A stretch of 64,000 nt of DNA from the NCBI RefSeq assembly GCF_022682495.2, contig NC_071391.1, positions 16,033,680 through 16,097,679 on the forward strand, written 5' to 3'. Under the pieces are notes generated by a model. It was given only the letters and a program-made list of their open reading frames with translations, did not search any database and was not told the origin of the DNA. Position numbers and translations under genes: made by a program. Shown one piece after another: positions 11,145-22,548 of this stretch (position 1 is the stretch's first letter; each line of letters starts with the position of its first letter). The stretch comes from Desmodus rotundus. Taxonomy: Eukaryota > Chordata > Mammalia > Chiroptera > Phyllostomidae.

Positions 11145-14001
11145 TATACAATATATTCTTAAAGAATTTTTCCAAATCTAAAATTCTATTATTCTAAGAT
11201 TGGAGGAGAGAGAAACAGTAGCCAAGAAAATAAATGTTCTAATGTTTTAAGAGAGTTGGAAAAGATAATATTCTATTTACTTAACATTTTAGAGGATTTA
11301 TGAAGACTACCCAGAGGCAGTGAATCCAGCACTAGTAGTACAACTCCTTGATTCAATAAGTCTGCAACAAACCAACTGGTAACATTTCAAGAGTCCATCT
11401 GTTAGCTGGTAATTTAGAACACAGAACATTAATTTTTTCCACAGAAACGATGTGATACATAGTAGCTAGACTCTGAGGCTAATTCATAAGTTTATTTAAG
11501 CTCCAATGCAAGTGAATTGCTAGACACTGTTGATAAAAATAGAAAACGGACACTTCCACACTTGTAATTAAGCAAAAAGGACATCAGAATGAAAGAAACA
11601 AACAAACAAGGTTTCACTTGAAGACTGTTCCCCACAACGAAGTCAACGGAAAGACCCACCGGCCTGATTACACGCACTGCAGATCCTCCCAGAGACTAGA
11701 TGATAAGAGCCCACTCCGCAAGTCCACAGACTCCAAGTTAAGGATGGATCCCTCATTACACAACATTAGAGGGTCTAATTTTTAGCTACAGGGGCACTAA
11801 TGGTTCAGAAGTATCCCAAAGCTGAAAGGCTTGGAGAAAAACACAAAGTTGGGGAGGATAAGGAGAGGAGGGGCTTTTTAAAAAAGATATCCCCTGACCT
11901 CTCATTCCCTCAGTGGGAAATGAACTTGGTGAATGGAGCATTCTCTTCACATCCCAGCTCCAGGATTTCCTGGACAATGTTGCTGAGAGTTCAGTGGCAG
12001 CTCAGTAAACATGGAGCCTAAAAACAATGAAGATATGCTTCCTAACTGGAGCAGGGACTGTGGAAAGGAACAATTTTCTGAGCTGCCATGCCAAGTACCA
12101 GACACCTGCTACTGCCAGAAGCAGCTCCAGCTTTAACTGTGAGGAGGCTGCCTGGAGGAATGTCTGCTTCCTGGCTCTCACTGAATCCCCATTTCAACGC
12201 CTCTACACATCTAGGGCTTCCAATACATATGCATCCGCACAAGTCTGCGGCATCTAACTTGTGGGTGCCTATCTTTATCATCTGCTAAGGCTGGAAATAG
12301 AAAAACCAAATGAGTGTTCTCTTCTTCTGAAAAGGACTACTTACTGTACTTAAAGCTGTAACTCTCATGATGACAAATGTCCCTATTTAAGTCTGTATTT
12401 TGGGCAATTCAGATGTTTAATTCATAAGTACGGCTCCTCATTCGCTATGGAAACAATGACCTATTATACCTAATTTAAATAGGAGGTTTAAATATCAGGT
12501 GAAGAGTTTCAAAAAATATTTGTCCCTTTAGTTTTCTAAGACCTGCTATTTTGATTTTCCCTTAGCCTTTCCCTTGATATGAGGAAACTAAAACTGAAAT
12601 CATACTCAGACAGTATAACCCAAAACAAGTAATTTGGCATATATCTTTTAATTAATTGTGTTTGAGTGTATGGAAAGATATGCAGTGTACTCAAATCTGC
12701 GTACTAAAGCAGCCTTTCAATTCTTTAGTAAGTATATCTAAATGTGATAACCACAATTGTAATTGAGGTTTGGATTTTGTCTGCATTCAAATTATTGATG
12801 GAAGGGCAGCATGGGTATTGCATGCAGAGCCATCAGAGTAGAACTCAGAAGCTGACCATGGTACCCAACTTTACTTATACATGCTGCATTTCCCTCGGAT
12901 TAAATCCAACCTTCCTTCTCTAGCCTCTTATTGTTGCAATATAGTCACCAACTTTATTTCTTCGGGTATGATGGTTGCCTGAATTTATGTAAACGCTACA
13001 TAGTAAAATATTGGAAAGTTCACTGAAAAGGATCATTTAAAAAGGCATGTAGTAAAGAAATCTTGCTTTCCAAACTTTAAGCCTAACTACTTACTGCAAG
13101 GGCGACTTGGCAGAAATCCAGAAAATTCTTTGCATTTCTCCCTTTCTGAGGCAACTCCTACCTGTCCCCTTTGAAACATATATATCCGATGTGCAAAAGA
13201 AGGAAGTTGTTAAAAAATAAAAACCAAATCAGATTCCACTTTCCATCGGCCTTTAGCATTTAGGTAATACACTTCTACCACCTTTCGCTTTTCCGATGGG
13301 CTACTTTCTAGGCTGAGTGGCAGGACACCTAACTGGGAAGGAGAAATCAATGCCATGGAGTATAAATAGCTGTGGCCAGAAACAACACTGCAGAGGAGCC
13401 AATAGGAGAAGGGCTCCCCAAACTGCAGCAAGAGTGACTGGACTTGTGTCCCCATGAGAGCCTCAGGGAAACCTGAGGAAACAGAAGAAGGGTGAAGTAA
13501 TGCGGACTCACGTAAGATTTCCAGTGTTTCTTTAGAGGTGAACTTGCAGCGTCTTCTAGGGTTTCTGAAACCTGTATTTATTAAATCTCAGCTGGCACGG
13601 CCAAGAAAAGGAGAATTTTTTCTAAAGTAAGTTAGGTACAGAGAAAATGCCACCGATAGGAAGTCAGTCTTTTCTCAGACTGCCCAAAACCACTCACCAA
13701 TATCAATACTGACTTGCAACTATTTTGTTTAACTCATTCATTATACTTGACATAAAATGTGCGTTCGATGGCAAATGTAAATGTGAATGAACCTCACTCT
13801 GCGCAAAAGTAAACCTTGCATTGTGTTCCCATCACCATTCAATACACCCGACCCTAAAGTCCAGTAATTTCACACGGTGAAAACACTTGAGACCACTGGG
13901 CTAAACTGCTCCGGGTACACACTTCCCTTTCTAAACGTTTGCTGAACTTTTCAGGATTGCTTTCAAGTGCTGAAATTCATTAAGTTTACCAAATTTCTGT
14001 A

Positions 14002-14031
14002 GCGCGCGCGCACACACACACACACACACAA
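14002..14031. repeat. (GC)n(CA)n alternating purine-pyrimidine tract
   Basis: GCGCGCGCG followed directly by (CA)n, 30 uninterrupted alternating bases, about 760 bp inside TTC17 intron 1. Confidence 0.95.
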
Positions 14032-14794
14032 ATGTACACCACTCCATCAGCATCCACAAAACGCAGGCAATCACAAAGTTATGTAAGAAACGCAGGAATC
14101 AGCTCAAGCACGAGCATCCAGGAAATCGCCCATCCCTCTTGCAGGGTCCCGGCGACCAGGTAGAGAAACGATGCAAAGTACACGGGGAACCGAGGGCGGT
14201 TGCGGCCGAGAAGACGCATCTTCAGGCATTCCTTCGGAAGCAGAGCGTGCGTCGTCGCTAACGGGCCCCTGCTCACCTGGGGACGGTACAAACCCAAGCA
14301 CCACAGCCAGACGCGAATGCCGGCAAGTGGGAGAGGAGATCAGGGGAGCAGCGATACAGGATCCAGTGCCCAAAGGTGCCGAAGCTGTCACCACCCGGGG
14401 ACCCGGCGCTGCCGCCTGCTCTCTCCTTCCTCGGGCAGCGCTGGTGGCGCGTGGGCCCGAGGAGAACCGGAGGGAGAGAAAACGAATCTGTGGTTCCCAA
14501 AGCCCGAGCACGAGAAAACGGCCCCAGGGGCCGAACCCCCGCAGACCGGGCGACTCTCCCCGCGCAGCGCGCGGCCCCAGGGGTGGACGCTTAAGAACCT
14601 ACAGGCGGCCGAGGCGAGGGCCAGGGTGTGAGTGGGGAAGGGGCGGTGCGGGGTCCTCCCCGCCGGGGCGCGGGGTCTTTGGAAAGGTAGGTTGGGGGCG
14701 GGGCCGCGCGGAGCCCAATAGCTAGGGGTCTGGCCCGGGCATCACCCCCGGGGCTAGGGCCGGCGCGGACAGAGACGGGCGTCCCAGCTGCTAC

Positions 14795-14953
14795 CTGCTG
14801 CTGGATCTTCCCGTCCTCCGTGACGACCCAGTGCGTGGTGGCGAAGGCCCCTCGAGCCGCCACACTCAGCAGGGCGGAAAGGCTGAGGAGCCAGCCTGGG
14901 CCGGAGCTCGGCGGCAGCCCGCACCGGCCACGGACCCCTACTGCCGCCGCCAT
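14795..14953 (-). CDS. TTC17: TTC17 coding exon 1 (5' partial gene)
   Basis: First 53 codons of tetratricopeptide repeat protein 17, a large TPR protein (about 1,140 residues in human) linked to actin polymerisation and ciliogenesis; the TPR exons lie outside the window. The sequence begins MAAAVGVRGRCGLPP. It has a hydrophobic stretch (WLLSLSALLSVAA) that looks like a signal peptide, then AFATTHWVVTEDGKIQQQ, which I recognise from TTC17. The donor CAG|GTAGCA starts at 14794. The ATG (14951-14953) has A at -3 and G at +4. An in-frame extension upstream begins only with GTG. Same strand as API5, about 8.6 kb beyond its likely 3' end. Confidence 0.95.
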
Positions 14954-15018
14954 CTTGCCCCCGCCCCCGGCCGGGCCGCTCGCACCGGAAGAGGAAGCGG
15001 GCCTCCGGCGCCCGCCAT
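14938..15018 (-). CDS. Candidate uORF overlapping the TTC17 start codon
   Basis: ATG at 15016-15018 in the context AAGATGG, then 26 codons (MAGAGGPLPLPVRAA ...) to TAG at 14938-14940. It ends 13 bases past the first base of the TTC17 ATG, in another frame. Translation depends on transcription starting upstream of 15018. The peptide itself has no recognisable domain. Confidence 0.4.
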   Translation of the reverse strand: MAGAGGPLPLPVRAARPGAGARWRRQ

Positions 15019-15080
15019 CTTGGGGAGGTCGGCCTCGCACAGGGGGCGGAGCCGAGGGGGCGCTACCGGCCGGCGACAGG
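14954..15080 (-). promoter_or_regulatory. TTC17 5' leader and core promoter
   Basis: CpG-dense sequence upstream of the TTC17 start. On the minus strand there are two AAGATGGCGG (YY1-type) motifs, at about 14946-14955 and 15011-15020. An ETS-type CCGGAAG lies near 14985 on the plus strand, and GC-rich Sp1-like sequence surrounds them. TATA-less promoters often place a YY1 site just downstream of the transcription start. The exact start site is not determinable here. Confidence 0.65.
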
Positions 15081-16619
15081 ATGTCCCAGCCCGCGTTCGG
15101 GCGACTGGGAAGCGCGGCCTCTGGCGGCTGGCACAGCCTGGTTTCAGGTCGGAGACCGACTTTTTGTCCTTTTCTTGTGGGCGATGCGATCTCTGATCGT
15201 GGGAACCAGAGGGAGATGGAAGTAGTGTTTTACGTGGAGCCTGCGCCAAAAAGAGCACTTGAGAGGGTGAATACACACACACACACACATTATTAAATAA
15301 AACCTTGGTTTTTATCTTATTTCTGGTTGTGTACAATAGTAGAGAAATAAAAGGTATGCTTTCGAAGCGCCTAAGGGAAGAGATGTATTCTGTTTGATTC
15401 TTAAAGCCTCACAGTAGTGGAAGCTTCAGAATCTGGACGGTTGTCAGTCTAGGGCAGTGCAGTCCCGTAGAAATAGAGTATGAACTACGAGCCACATACG
15501 CAATTTAAAAGAACGAGAGAAATAACTAACCTTTTATGTAATCCGTTATGCACAAAATTGCATAAATTCAATATAAAATTTGTACAGATTAGGTGTTTTT
15601 TTTGTACGAGGTCTTCAAAGTCGGTATGTGTTTAACGGTTACAGCTGAGCTAAATTAGAACTATCAAGGTTTCGGGGATTTACGTGGCTAGTGGCGATCG
15701 ACGTTTGTGGGCCGCACGGGTGCAGGCTGGAGGCCTAGGTCTGGAGACGCGCGGTATTGGCTCCACGTGGGAGCTGATTAGAAGAGCCCACGCAGGACTC
15801 TTCTCCCAATCCCGGTGAGATTCTACCTTTTCACTAGCGTCCCAGGTGACTGGTGTGTACATTGAAGTTTGAGAAGCACTTCCCTGTAGTGACTCAACAC
15901 AGTCCAAGCGACTAGCCTGGACTCTAGCTTCTACTTCGATAGGTCGGTTTAGGTATTTCAAGGCTGCCTTCTAGCTTTGCGTGTTACTTTGTATTTAGGT
16001 TCATTATGCTTTTGGTTTTCTCTTTGAGAAAAGGAGGATGAGAATTTTGCCTGACTACTTCCTCCACTAGTGTATTGCAGGAAAAAAAAAAATTGCCAAG
16101 TGTTTAAACACCACTTCGTGCTATGGAAGCAATGCACAGCGTTTTTGTTTGTTTTTGTTTTTTTCCAAGAGCAGCTTTTCTTGAGGACGGAAGTAATGAA
16201 CACTCATTTTATTAAAAATGTATGGTTTACCTGCTTTTGTCTAGTACTCTGCTAGACACTGGGTATGGAACTGCGACTGCTGAGCAGCCTGCAGTCTGCT
16301 GGGATACTGGTAGGTTGACAACTGAAATACAGGATAACAGGCACGTGTGTAGGAGAGCGAGCAACCACACAGGTGAAAGGCTTGCAGCGAAGGTGCTGAT
16401 TCAGGCAGAATGAGCAGTAAGTGTGAACAGGTGAAATTGGTGGCAGATTGTTAAGGGTTTCTTGTGAGTGATACCAAGGAGTTTAAACATAGATGGAAAT
16501 GTTTCAGAGTTTAGAAGCAGAAGTGGCAAGTGATGGAGTCCCTTTGTTCTTCCCTTCTTTTTTTAAGGCAGAGAAGTCAACCCTCTTACCTGTGTATAAA
16601 GCCCAGTAATGGCAGTCAT

Positions 16620-16810
16620 CAACATCTGACACTTGTTGAGTGTTTAATGTGTACAGGGCACTATACATGAATAGTTCCTATTAATCTTTACTAATTAACC
16701 AGCCATAGGCTGGTTAAGTAATTTGGCCAAGATCATACAGGTAATAAGCAGCAGAACTTAGATTTGGAATTGGATCTACCTGACTTGAGAACCTGAGCCT
16801 GGATGAAGGA
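16620..16810 (+). repeat. MIR
   Basis: GACACTTGTTGAGTG, TAATTTGGCCAAGATCATAC and AACCTGAGCCT follow MIR order. Confidence 0.65.
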
Positions 16811-16977
16811 TGGTAAGGGGTTGGAGAGAAGCCCCAACATCACATATTTTGCCTATCAGCAATTTCTTTGACACAAATTAATCTGTAAAGGGGTAGAAGC
16901 ATAGCGTCTGCAGCTCTAACGTACCACCCACCTCTAATTTCCCAAATGATAGCTGCTGTCCTTTTGGATCCTTTAGT

Positions 16978-17590
16978 AGTTTCCTGTTGTGGTGTAACAA
17001 ATAACCACAAATACAGCAGTTTAATACACACTGAACTCAGTTTCCATGGGTCCGGCATCTGACGTGACGTGGCGTGGCTAGGGGCTCTGCTCAGCATCTC
17101 ACATGGCTGGTATGAAGCCTGCAATCTCATCTGAAGCTTGGAGGCCTCTTCCAGGCTCTTTCAAGTTCGTGGTAGAATTTAGTTCTTTGCCGCCATAGGA
17201 CTGAGGACCCAATTTTCTTGCTGGCTGCTGACTGTGGCCACTCTCAAGTCCAAGGCCATCCACCATTCCTTGCCACATGGACCTGTCAATATGGCATCTG
17301 TTCCTTTAGGGCAAGGAGAACCTCCACTGCTCCAATCTTTTGACTTCCTTCAATCGCTGGTCTCCAGGCCCAGGTTGAAAGGGCTCATGTAATTAGATAA
17401 GGTCCACCTAGATAATCTCTTAATTAACCCCAAGTTAACTAATCATCCTTAATGACTTCTGCAAAAATTTCTTTTGCCATATAACACAATAAATTACAGG
17501 AATTATATCATATTCACATGTTCTCCACACATTCAAGGGAGATTTTTATGGGGGCAAGGATCGTTGGTGGGCATGCTGGAATTCTGCCTG
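16978..17590 (-). mobile_element. Ancient LTR-like repeat
   Basis: GTTTCCTGTTGTGGTGTAAC at the left; CATCTGAAGCTTGGAGGCCT, CTTGCTGGCTGCTGACTGTG and TTGCCACATGGACC in the body. Landmarks of an old ERVL/MaLR-class LTR, family name not certain. Confidence 0.6.
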
Positions 17591-17699
17591 CACAGGCCCT
17601 GACTGCCAAGCTCTGCCCCTTCTAGTCTGTTACTGCCCGGTTTTAAGCATCACACAGTAGGAGTTAGAAGTGATTTTACTGATCCTGTTTGCTGCCTGA

Positions 17700-17950
17700 A
17701 ATCCTTTCCTTGCTCTTCCTTTTCAAATCTGTTATTTAAGGTACAGCTCAAATCCCACATTGTAAAAAAGTCCGTCAACTTCTTTTGCCTCTGCTGATTT
17801 TTATAACACTAATATTGCAATTAGTACCATGTTACTTTGTGAAATTACTTTGCACATTTTGAATAGCTAAACTCTTTAGTAATTCTTTGTTCAGTTAGTC
17901 AGACTCAATCTGAGGACAGGAAGCACTTCGTATACAAACATTTTTATCTT
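17700..17950 (+). repeat. L2 fragment
   Basis: GGTACAGCTCAAATCCCACA, ATTTTTATAACACTAATATT and GAGGACAGGAAGCAC follow L2 3' end order. Confidence 0.55.
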
Positions 17951-18179
17951 CCATAAAGCTTCCATACGTAAGTGGTTAGTTTGCTTAGTTTTTTAGTCCC
18001 TCCCCCATAAAAGGTAGGTTTCCCATTTTATGTAAATAAAACAATGAAAAATCTTAACCTAAATAAAGTTGTTGCTACTGATTTTCTATACCCAGATAGA
18101 CCACCTGTTAACCTTATTTTATTCTAAGGCTTTGTATTTCCTTTTCCTTTTTAATTATATTTTCTCATTTATTTATATA

Positions 18180-18390
18180 TTTTTAAAGATTTTATTTATT
18201 TATTTTAGACAGAGGGGGAGGGAGGGGGAGAGGGAGAGAGAAATATCAATGTGTGGTTGCCTCCCACATGCCCCACTACTGGGGACCTGGCCTGGCAGGC
18301 AACCCAGGCACGTGCCCTGAATGGGAATGGAACCAGCAACCCTTTGGTTCACAGGCCAGCACTGAATCCACTGAGCCACACCAGCAGGGC
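18180..18390 (-). mobile_element. Ves SINE
   Basis: TTTTAAAGATTTTATTTATT at the left; GAGCCACACCAGCAGGGC at the right; TGCCCTGAATGGGAATGGAA in the B-box region. Confidence 0.92.
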
Positions 18391-18774
18391 TATACTTTCT
18401 CTTTGAGATGCTCAGATAAAACCTATAGAAATGTAAGATGGTACTTGACAAAATTTCTGACCTCTAAATTGTAATTTAACTCTCAGTTGAGTAAGTGATA
18501 GAAAAACCCCTAACTGCATTTATTTGGTCTTTCAAGAAAGTATTCTGGCAAATAGATCCTTCAATTTATTTACTGTCATTATAAATGAATAGAATTTTTG
18601 AAGCTAGGAAGTGGACGGTGATAAAATGATTTTTCTGGATTATTAATTTCCTCCCTTGGGCCGTTTTATCTGAAAGTTGCAAAAAATCTCTATACTGTTT
18701 ATTTCTTAGTGAAAATACTTAAGATATTAATATCCCTGAGAGAGTTAACGCTGATTTTAATTCTGTTAATTGAT

Positions 18775-19110
18775 TATCTTTTGCTTCATAGTCAACTTAA
18801 ATCTTAGTGGCTTAAGCTTTAAAACACGATTTATTATTTTTCATAGTTTGTGGCTGGACTCAGCTGGGTGGTTCTCTTCCTGCTGGTGGCTGGAGGCGTT
18901 CAATTCATAAGGCTGCATTCAGCTGAGACAGTGGCTGGGGCTGGAATGTCTCAAAATGGCTCCACCCACATGTCTAGTGCTTTAGCTGGAGTGGCTGAGA
19001 TGTCTACGGGTGGCTGGGCTTCAGTTACAAAGGCTTCTGACATGGGCTTAGGGCTCCGAAAGAGTGAAAGTAAAAGCTTCCAGGCTCCTTGAGGGCCAGG
19101 CCAGAAGTGG
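18775..19110 (-). mobile_element. Ancient LTR-like repeat fragment
   Basis: TCTTAGTGGCTTAAGC, TTTGTGGCTGGACTCAGCTG and GGCTGGGGCTGGAATGTCTC resemble the left half of the repeat at 16978-17590. The 80-codon open frame here is not a gene. Confidence 0.5.
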
Positions 19111-20009
19111 CATTCTATAGGTCAAAGAGAGTAACAAGGCTAGTCCAGATTCAAGGGGGGAATGGAGACAGACTCACCTTGATAAACGCAGCAGCATGTT
19201 CCAGCAGGAATGGAAGGGATCATTGGTAACCTACTACATATAGTTAATTTCTTTAGATAAATTTTGAACTGATAGGAGTTTGAGAGGGGGTGTAGGGTGT
19301 GAGTCTGGTTATGGCAGACGGGCTGTACAGGTATGTTTCCCCAATAGCTATATGTAAAGTGAAGAGGGTGCTCAAGCATGTGCAGAGGGCACATACTACA
19401 TAGCAATTTCATTCAGAAATAGTTTGCCAAACGTGTCAGGTAGCCTGAAGCATGAGGGCTGCTGTGGATGAGACCCAGGTTTTAATCAGCCCAGGGCTCT
19501 AACCCACAGTGACACCGGGGCCACTCTGCGGATAGTGTGATGGTCAGCCACAGAACCTTCCTCCCACAGACTGAACCGGCCATTCATTTATCCCAGTCCT
19601 TGCAGCTGTTAATACATTTGGGGGGGACAGTTTCTATGGAGTAATTGTAGTGTAACTATTCATTCTGTAATTAGCTAAAGGTCATACCCTTCCCCCACCC
19701 CCAGCTTTTACTCCCTTACCTACATCCAAGTTTCAATATCCTGACTTCATGATTAAATCCAAGTTCATTCTACTTAAAGCTTTCATGAGTTTGTGCTTTT
19801 TGATCTTATCCATCACGTATAACATGCTAAATTTTAATTTTTCCTCATGGGAATACCACTCCATCTTTTGTTTGCTCCTTCCTCTCTGCTCCTTTTCTAC
19901 TTCTTGAAGAATGCAAACGAGAACTGTATATAGTATTCTATCTAGACTTTGTCTTAGATCTTATTTTTTTCATACAAAATTTTCATTACTTTTTAAACTT
20001 TTTATTTTT

Positions 20010-21737
20010 TAAAGTATTTTTTTTATTGATTATGCTATTACAGTTTTCCCAATTTTTTCCCCTTTATCCCCCGTCTGCCCTACCTCTGCATCCCTCCAGC
20101 ATTCCCCCCGCCCCCAGTTCATGTCCATGGGTTGTACATATAAGTTCTGTGAGTCCTGTTTCCTATACCATTTTTATCTCTCCCCATTTTATGTCTACTA
20201 ATTATGCTTCTTCCCTGTACCTCTTCCCCCATTCCTCCCTCCCCCTCCCCTCTGAAATCCCTCCATGTGATGTCCATTTGTCTGATTGTTCCTGTTCTAG
20301 TTGTTTGCTTAGTTTTGGTTTTTGTTTTCTTTTCTTTTAGGTTCATTTGTTGATAGTTGTTTGTTGACATTATACTGTTCATAGTTTCGATGTTCTTTTT
20401 CTTAGATAAGTCCCTTTAATATTTCATATAATAAGAGCTTGGTGATGATGAACTTCTTTAACTTGACCTTATCTGGGAAGCACTTTATCTCCCCTCCCAT
20501 TCTAAATGATAGCTTTGCTGGATAGAGTAATCTTGGATGTAGGTCCTTGCCTTTCATGATTTAAAATATTTCTTTCCAGCCCCTTCTTGTCTGCAAGGTT
20601 TCTTTTGAGAAATCAGCTGATAGCCTTATGGGAACTCATTTGTCGGTAACTGTCTCCTTTCCTCTTGCTGCTTTTAGGATTCTTTCCTTACCTTCAATCT
20701 TGGGTAACTTAATGATGATCGTGTGTTCCTCTTCGGGTCCAACTTCTTTGGGACTCTCTGGGCTTCCTGGACTTCCTGGAAGTCTATTTCCTTTGCCAGA
20801 TTAGGGAAATTTGCCTTCATTATTTGTTCAAATAAGTTTTCAATTTCTTGCCGTTGTTCTGTTTCTGGCACCCCGATAATTTGGATATTGGAACATTTCA
20901 GGTTGTCCCAGAGGTTCCTAAGTCTCTCTTCACTTTTTTGAATTCTTGTTTCTTCATTGTGTTCTGGTTGGATATTTATTTTTTCCTTTTGTTCCAAATC
21001 CTTGTTTTGAGTCCTGGTTTCCTTCCTGTCACTGTTGGTTCCCTGAATATTTTGCTTTATTTCATTTTGGGTATCTTTCATTTGTTTTTTCATTTTTTGA
21101 CCGAGATCAGTCAGATCTGTGAGCATTTTGATTACCAGGGCTTTAAATTCTCCATCAGATAGGGTGGCCATCTCATCGCTTAGTTCTTTTTCTGAAGTTT
21201 TGCTCTTTTCTTTCATTTGGGCCCTATTTCTTTGTCTCAGTGCACCTGTTAAGTTGTAAGGGGGCAGGGCCTTAGGCAGTCACCCAGGCAGGGCAACCCT
21301 CCTTGCCCTGCTGCCACAGTGCCTGTGGGGGAGGCGCCAGAGAGGGAACAGTGCCGCTCACCTGCTTGTCTCTAGCCCACTTTCCACAGGACCCTCCTGT
21401 GAGACTGGGAGTTCTCCCACTGTGGCAACTCCCCTTATGTAGTTCACAGTCAGCTGAGACTCAGTTTCGCCTTCAGCCAGCCCCGCCCCCACCGTCCGCA
21501 GCCTCACCTTGGTTTTTCTGAGCTGGCCTGGCCACTCAGAAATGTGGTCCACTGCCTTAACTGTCTGGTTGTTCTGGTTGATTTCTTCTTTAATTCCTTG
21601 GTTGTTGGAGCTCCACGCAGTTTAATTTTCTGGCACTTCTGGTTGTTTATTGATTTTAGATTGGTTGTTATCCTCCTTTTGTTTGTGCGAGGAAGTGAAG
21701 AGTTTCTAACTACACCTCCATCTTAGCCGGAACTCCA
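20010..21737 (-). mobile_element. HAL1-like (ORF1-only L1) element, copy A
   Basis: The minus-strand 5' end carries a GGCTAAGATGGAGG-type leader (about 21737), followed by a GC-rich 5' UTR, a degraded L1 ORF1 (20674-21216 and beyond) and a pyrimidine-poor 3' UTR ending near 20010 in an A-rich tail. ORF1p features are visible: a charged coiled-coil part and RRM-like text (IQIIGVPETEQRQEIENLFE). No ORF2 (endonuclease/RT) sequence lies between ORF1 and the 3' UTR, although both ends are present. Total about 1.7 kb against about 6 kb for a full L1. Confidence 0.75.
20674..21216 (-). pseudogene. L1 ORF1 remnant in HAL1-like copy A
   Basis: A 180-codon open piece (MKEKSKTSEKELSDEM ... LKVRKES). 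Coiled-coil residues lead into the RRM-like part and the NFPNLAKEIDFQEVQEAQR motif of L1 ORF1p. The conserved C-terminal portion continues downstream only in broken frames, so it is inactive. Confidence 0.75.
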
Positions 21738-22264
21738 GATTTATTTCTAGTATCAACTCTTTATGATGACCAGGATTTTATTGGGTTATCTTAGTTGTGG
21801 CTACATTAGTTTTAGGGAATAAATGTACAACTTCTAGGAACAAATGTACAATTTCTTAGGTTTTTGATAAATTAGATTTGTTTCCATTATACTTAAGATT
21901 CAATCACTTGCTGTTTTCTATCCAACCAGAACTGATTTGAATTCCTCCTATAGTTTCTAAAATAGGGGAAAGGATAGTGAACTGAGGGAGCAAAGAGGTG
22001 GTCAAATCTTGTCCAATCTGAAGGATCAGTTAAGTAGATGGAAGGGGAGACGGGGAGTTGTCAGGGAACAATGATTTTCCAGATGGGAAACATGCTTCGG
22101 TGTCAGAAAGACATTGGTGCTCTTTGAGTTACTGAAAGTGGTTCAGAGTCACAGTAGATGAGGAATTTAGGAGTTCTGGGGTCAAGATTAGGAACCTACA
22201 AGCTTTGAGACAGCCTGTTCTTTAGTATAGCCTGGGATTCTTAGAGCCAGGTGTTCTGTTGGCT

Positions 22265-22548
22265 TTGTTGCCTCCATCTCAAATGCTTTTCCTTGAAATA
22301 TTCATTAGGTTGGCTCCAAATAATCCTCCAGGTCTCAGCTTAAATGAATTCTTCAGAGGCTTTTTCTAACTATTCTTTCTAGGTGAGCTCTTACACATTA
22401 TCACATTAGAATGCTTCAGTGTCCTCATAACGCTCACTACTCTATGAAACCCGCTTCTTAGGCTCTGCATAATAAAATATAAACTCCATGAGTTTGCCTG
22501 TCTTGATCACTATATGCTCAGAGCCTAAAACACTACCTTTGACTTACT
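22265..22548 (+). repeat. L2 3' segment, forward
   Basis: AATGCTTTTCCTTGAAATAT, CTCCAGGTCTCAGCTTAAAT, AACTCCATGAG and TCAGAGCCTAAAAC are in the order of an L2 3' end, stopping at TTATTGAAAG. Confidence 0.7.

Larger units (their letters stand above)
1..14794 (-). other. TTC17: TTC17 intron 1 (partial)
   Basis: Everything from the window start to the exon-1 donor. I found no sequence matching the next TTC17 exon, whose residues should follow QQQ with VDSPMN. It is filled by Ves SINEs, L2, MaLR LTRs, MER5 and an ERV-like LTR (listed separately), with unique AT-rich spacers. Stretches at 3350-4450, 9850-10900 and 11200-14000 hold nothing I can name. Confidence 0.85.
14160..15080. promoter_or_regulatory. 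TTC17 CpG island
   Basis: About 0.9 kb of strongly CG-enriched DNA covering the start of intron 1, exon 1 and the proximal promoter. The many overlapping open frames in it on both strands follow from base composition (few A/T stop codons) and are not called as genes. Confidence 0.85.

Noticed and set aside
14171..14725. 184-codon plus-strand open frame next to TTC17 exon 1
   Set aside because: Opposite strand within the TTC17 CpG island. Several other frames in the same island are equally open, and no domain or splice structure is visible.
1..14794. TTC17 exon 2
   Set aside because: I looked for sequence encoding the residues after QQQ on the minus strand and saw no match; the intron is long in human too.
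14954..15040. In-frame N-terminal extension of TTC17 beginning MRGRPPQ
   Set aside because: The first codon is GTG, not ATG. The next in-frame ATG is the known MAAAVGVRG start in good context with a signal peptide following.
20723..21162. Plus-strand open frames within HAL1-like copy A
   Set aside because: Antisense shadows of L1 ORF1; the recognisable protein reads on the minus strand.
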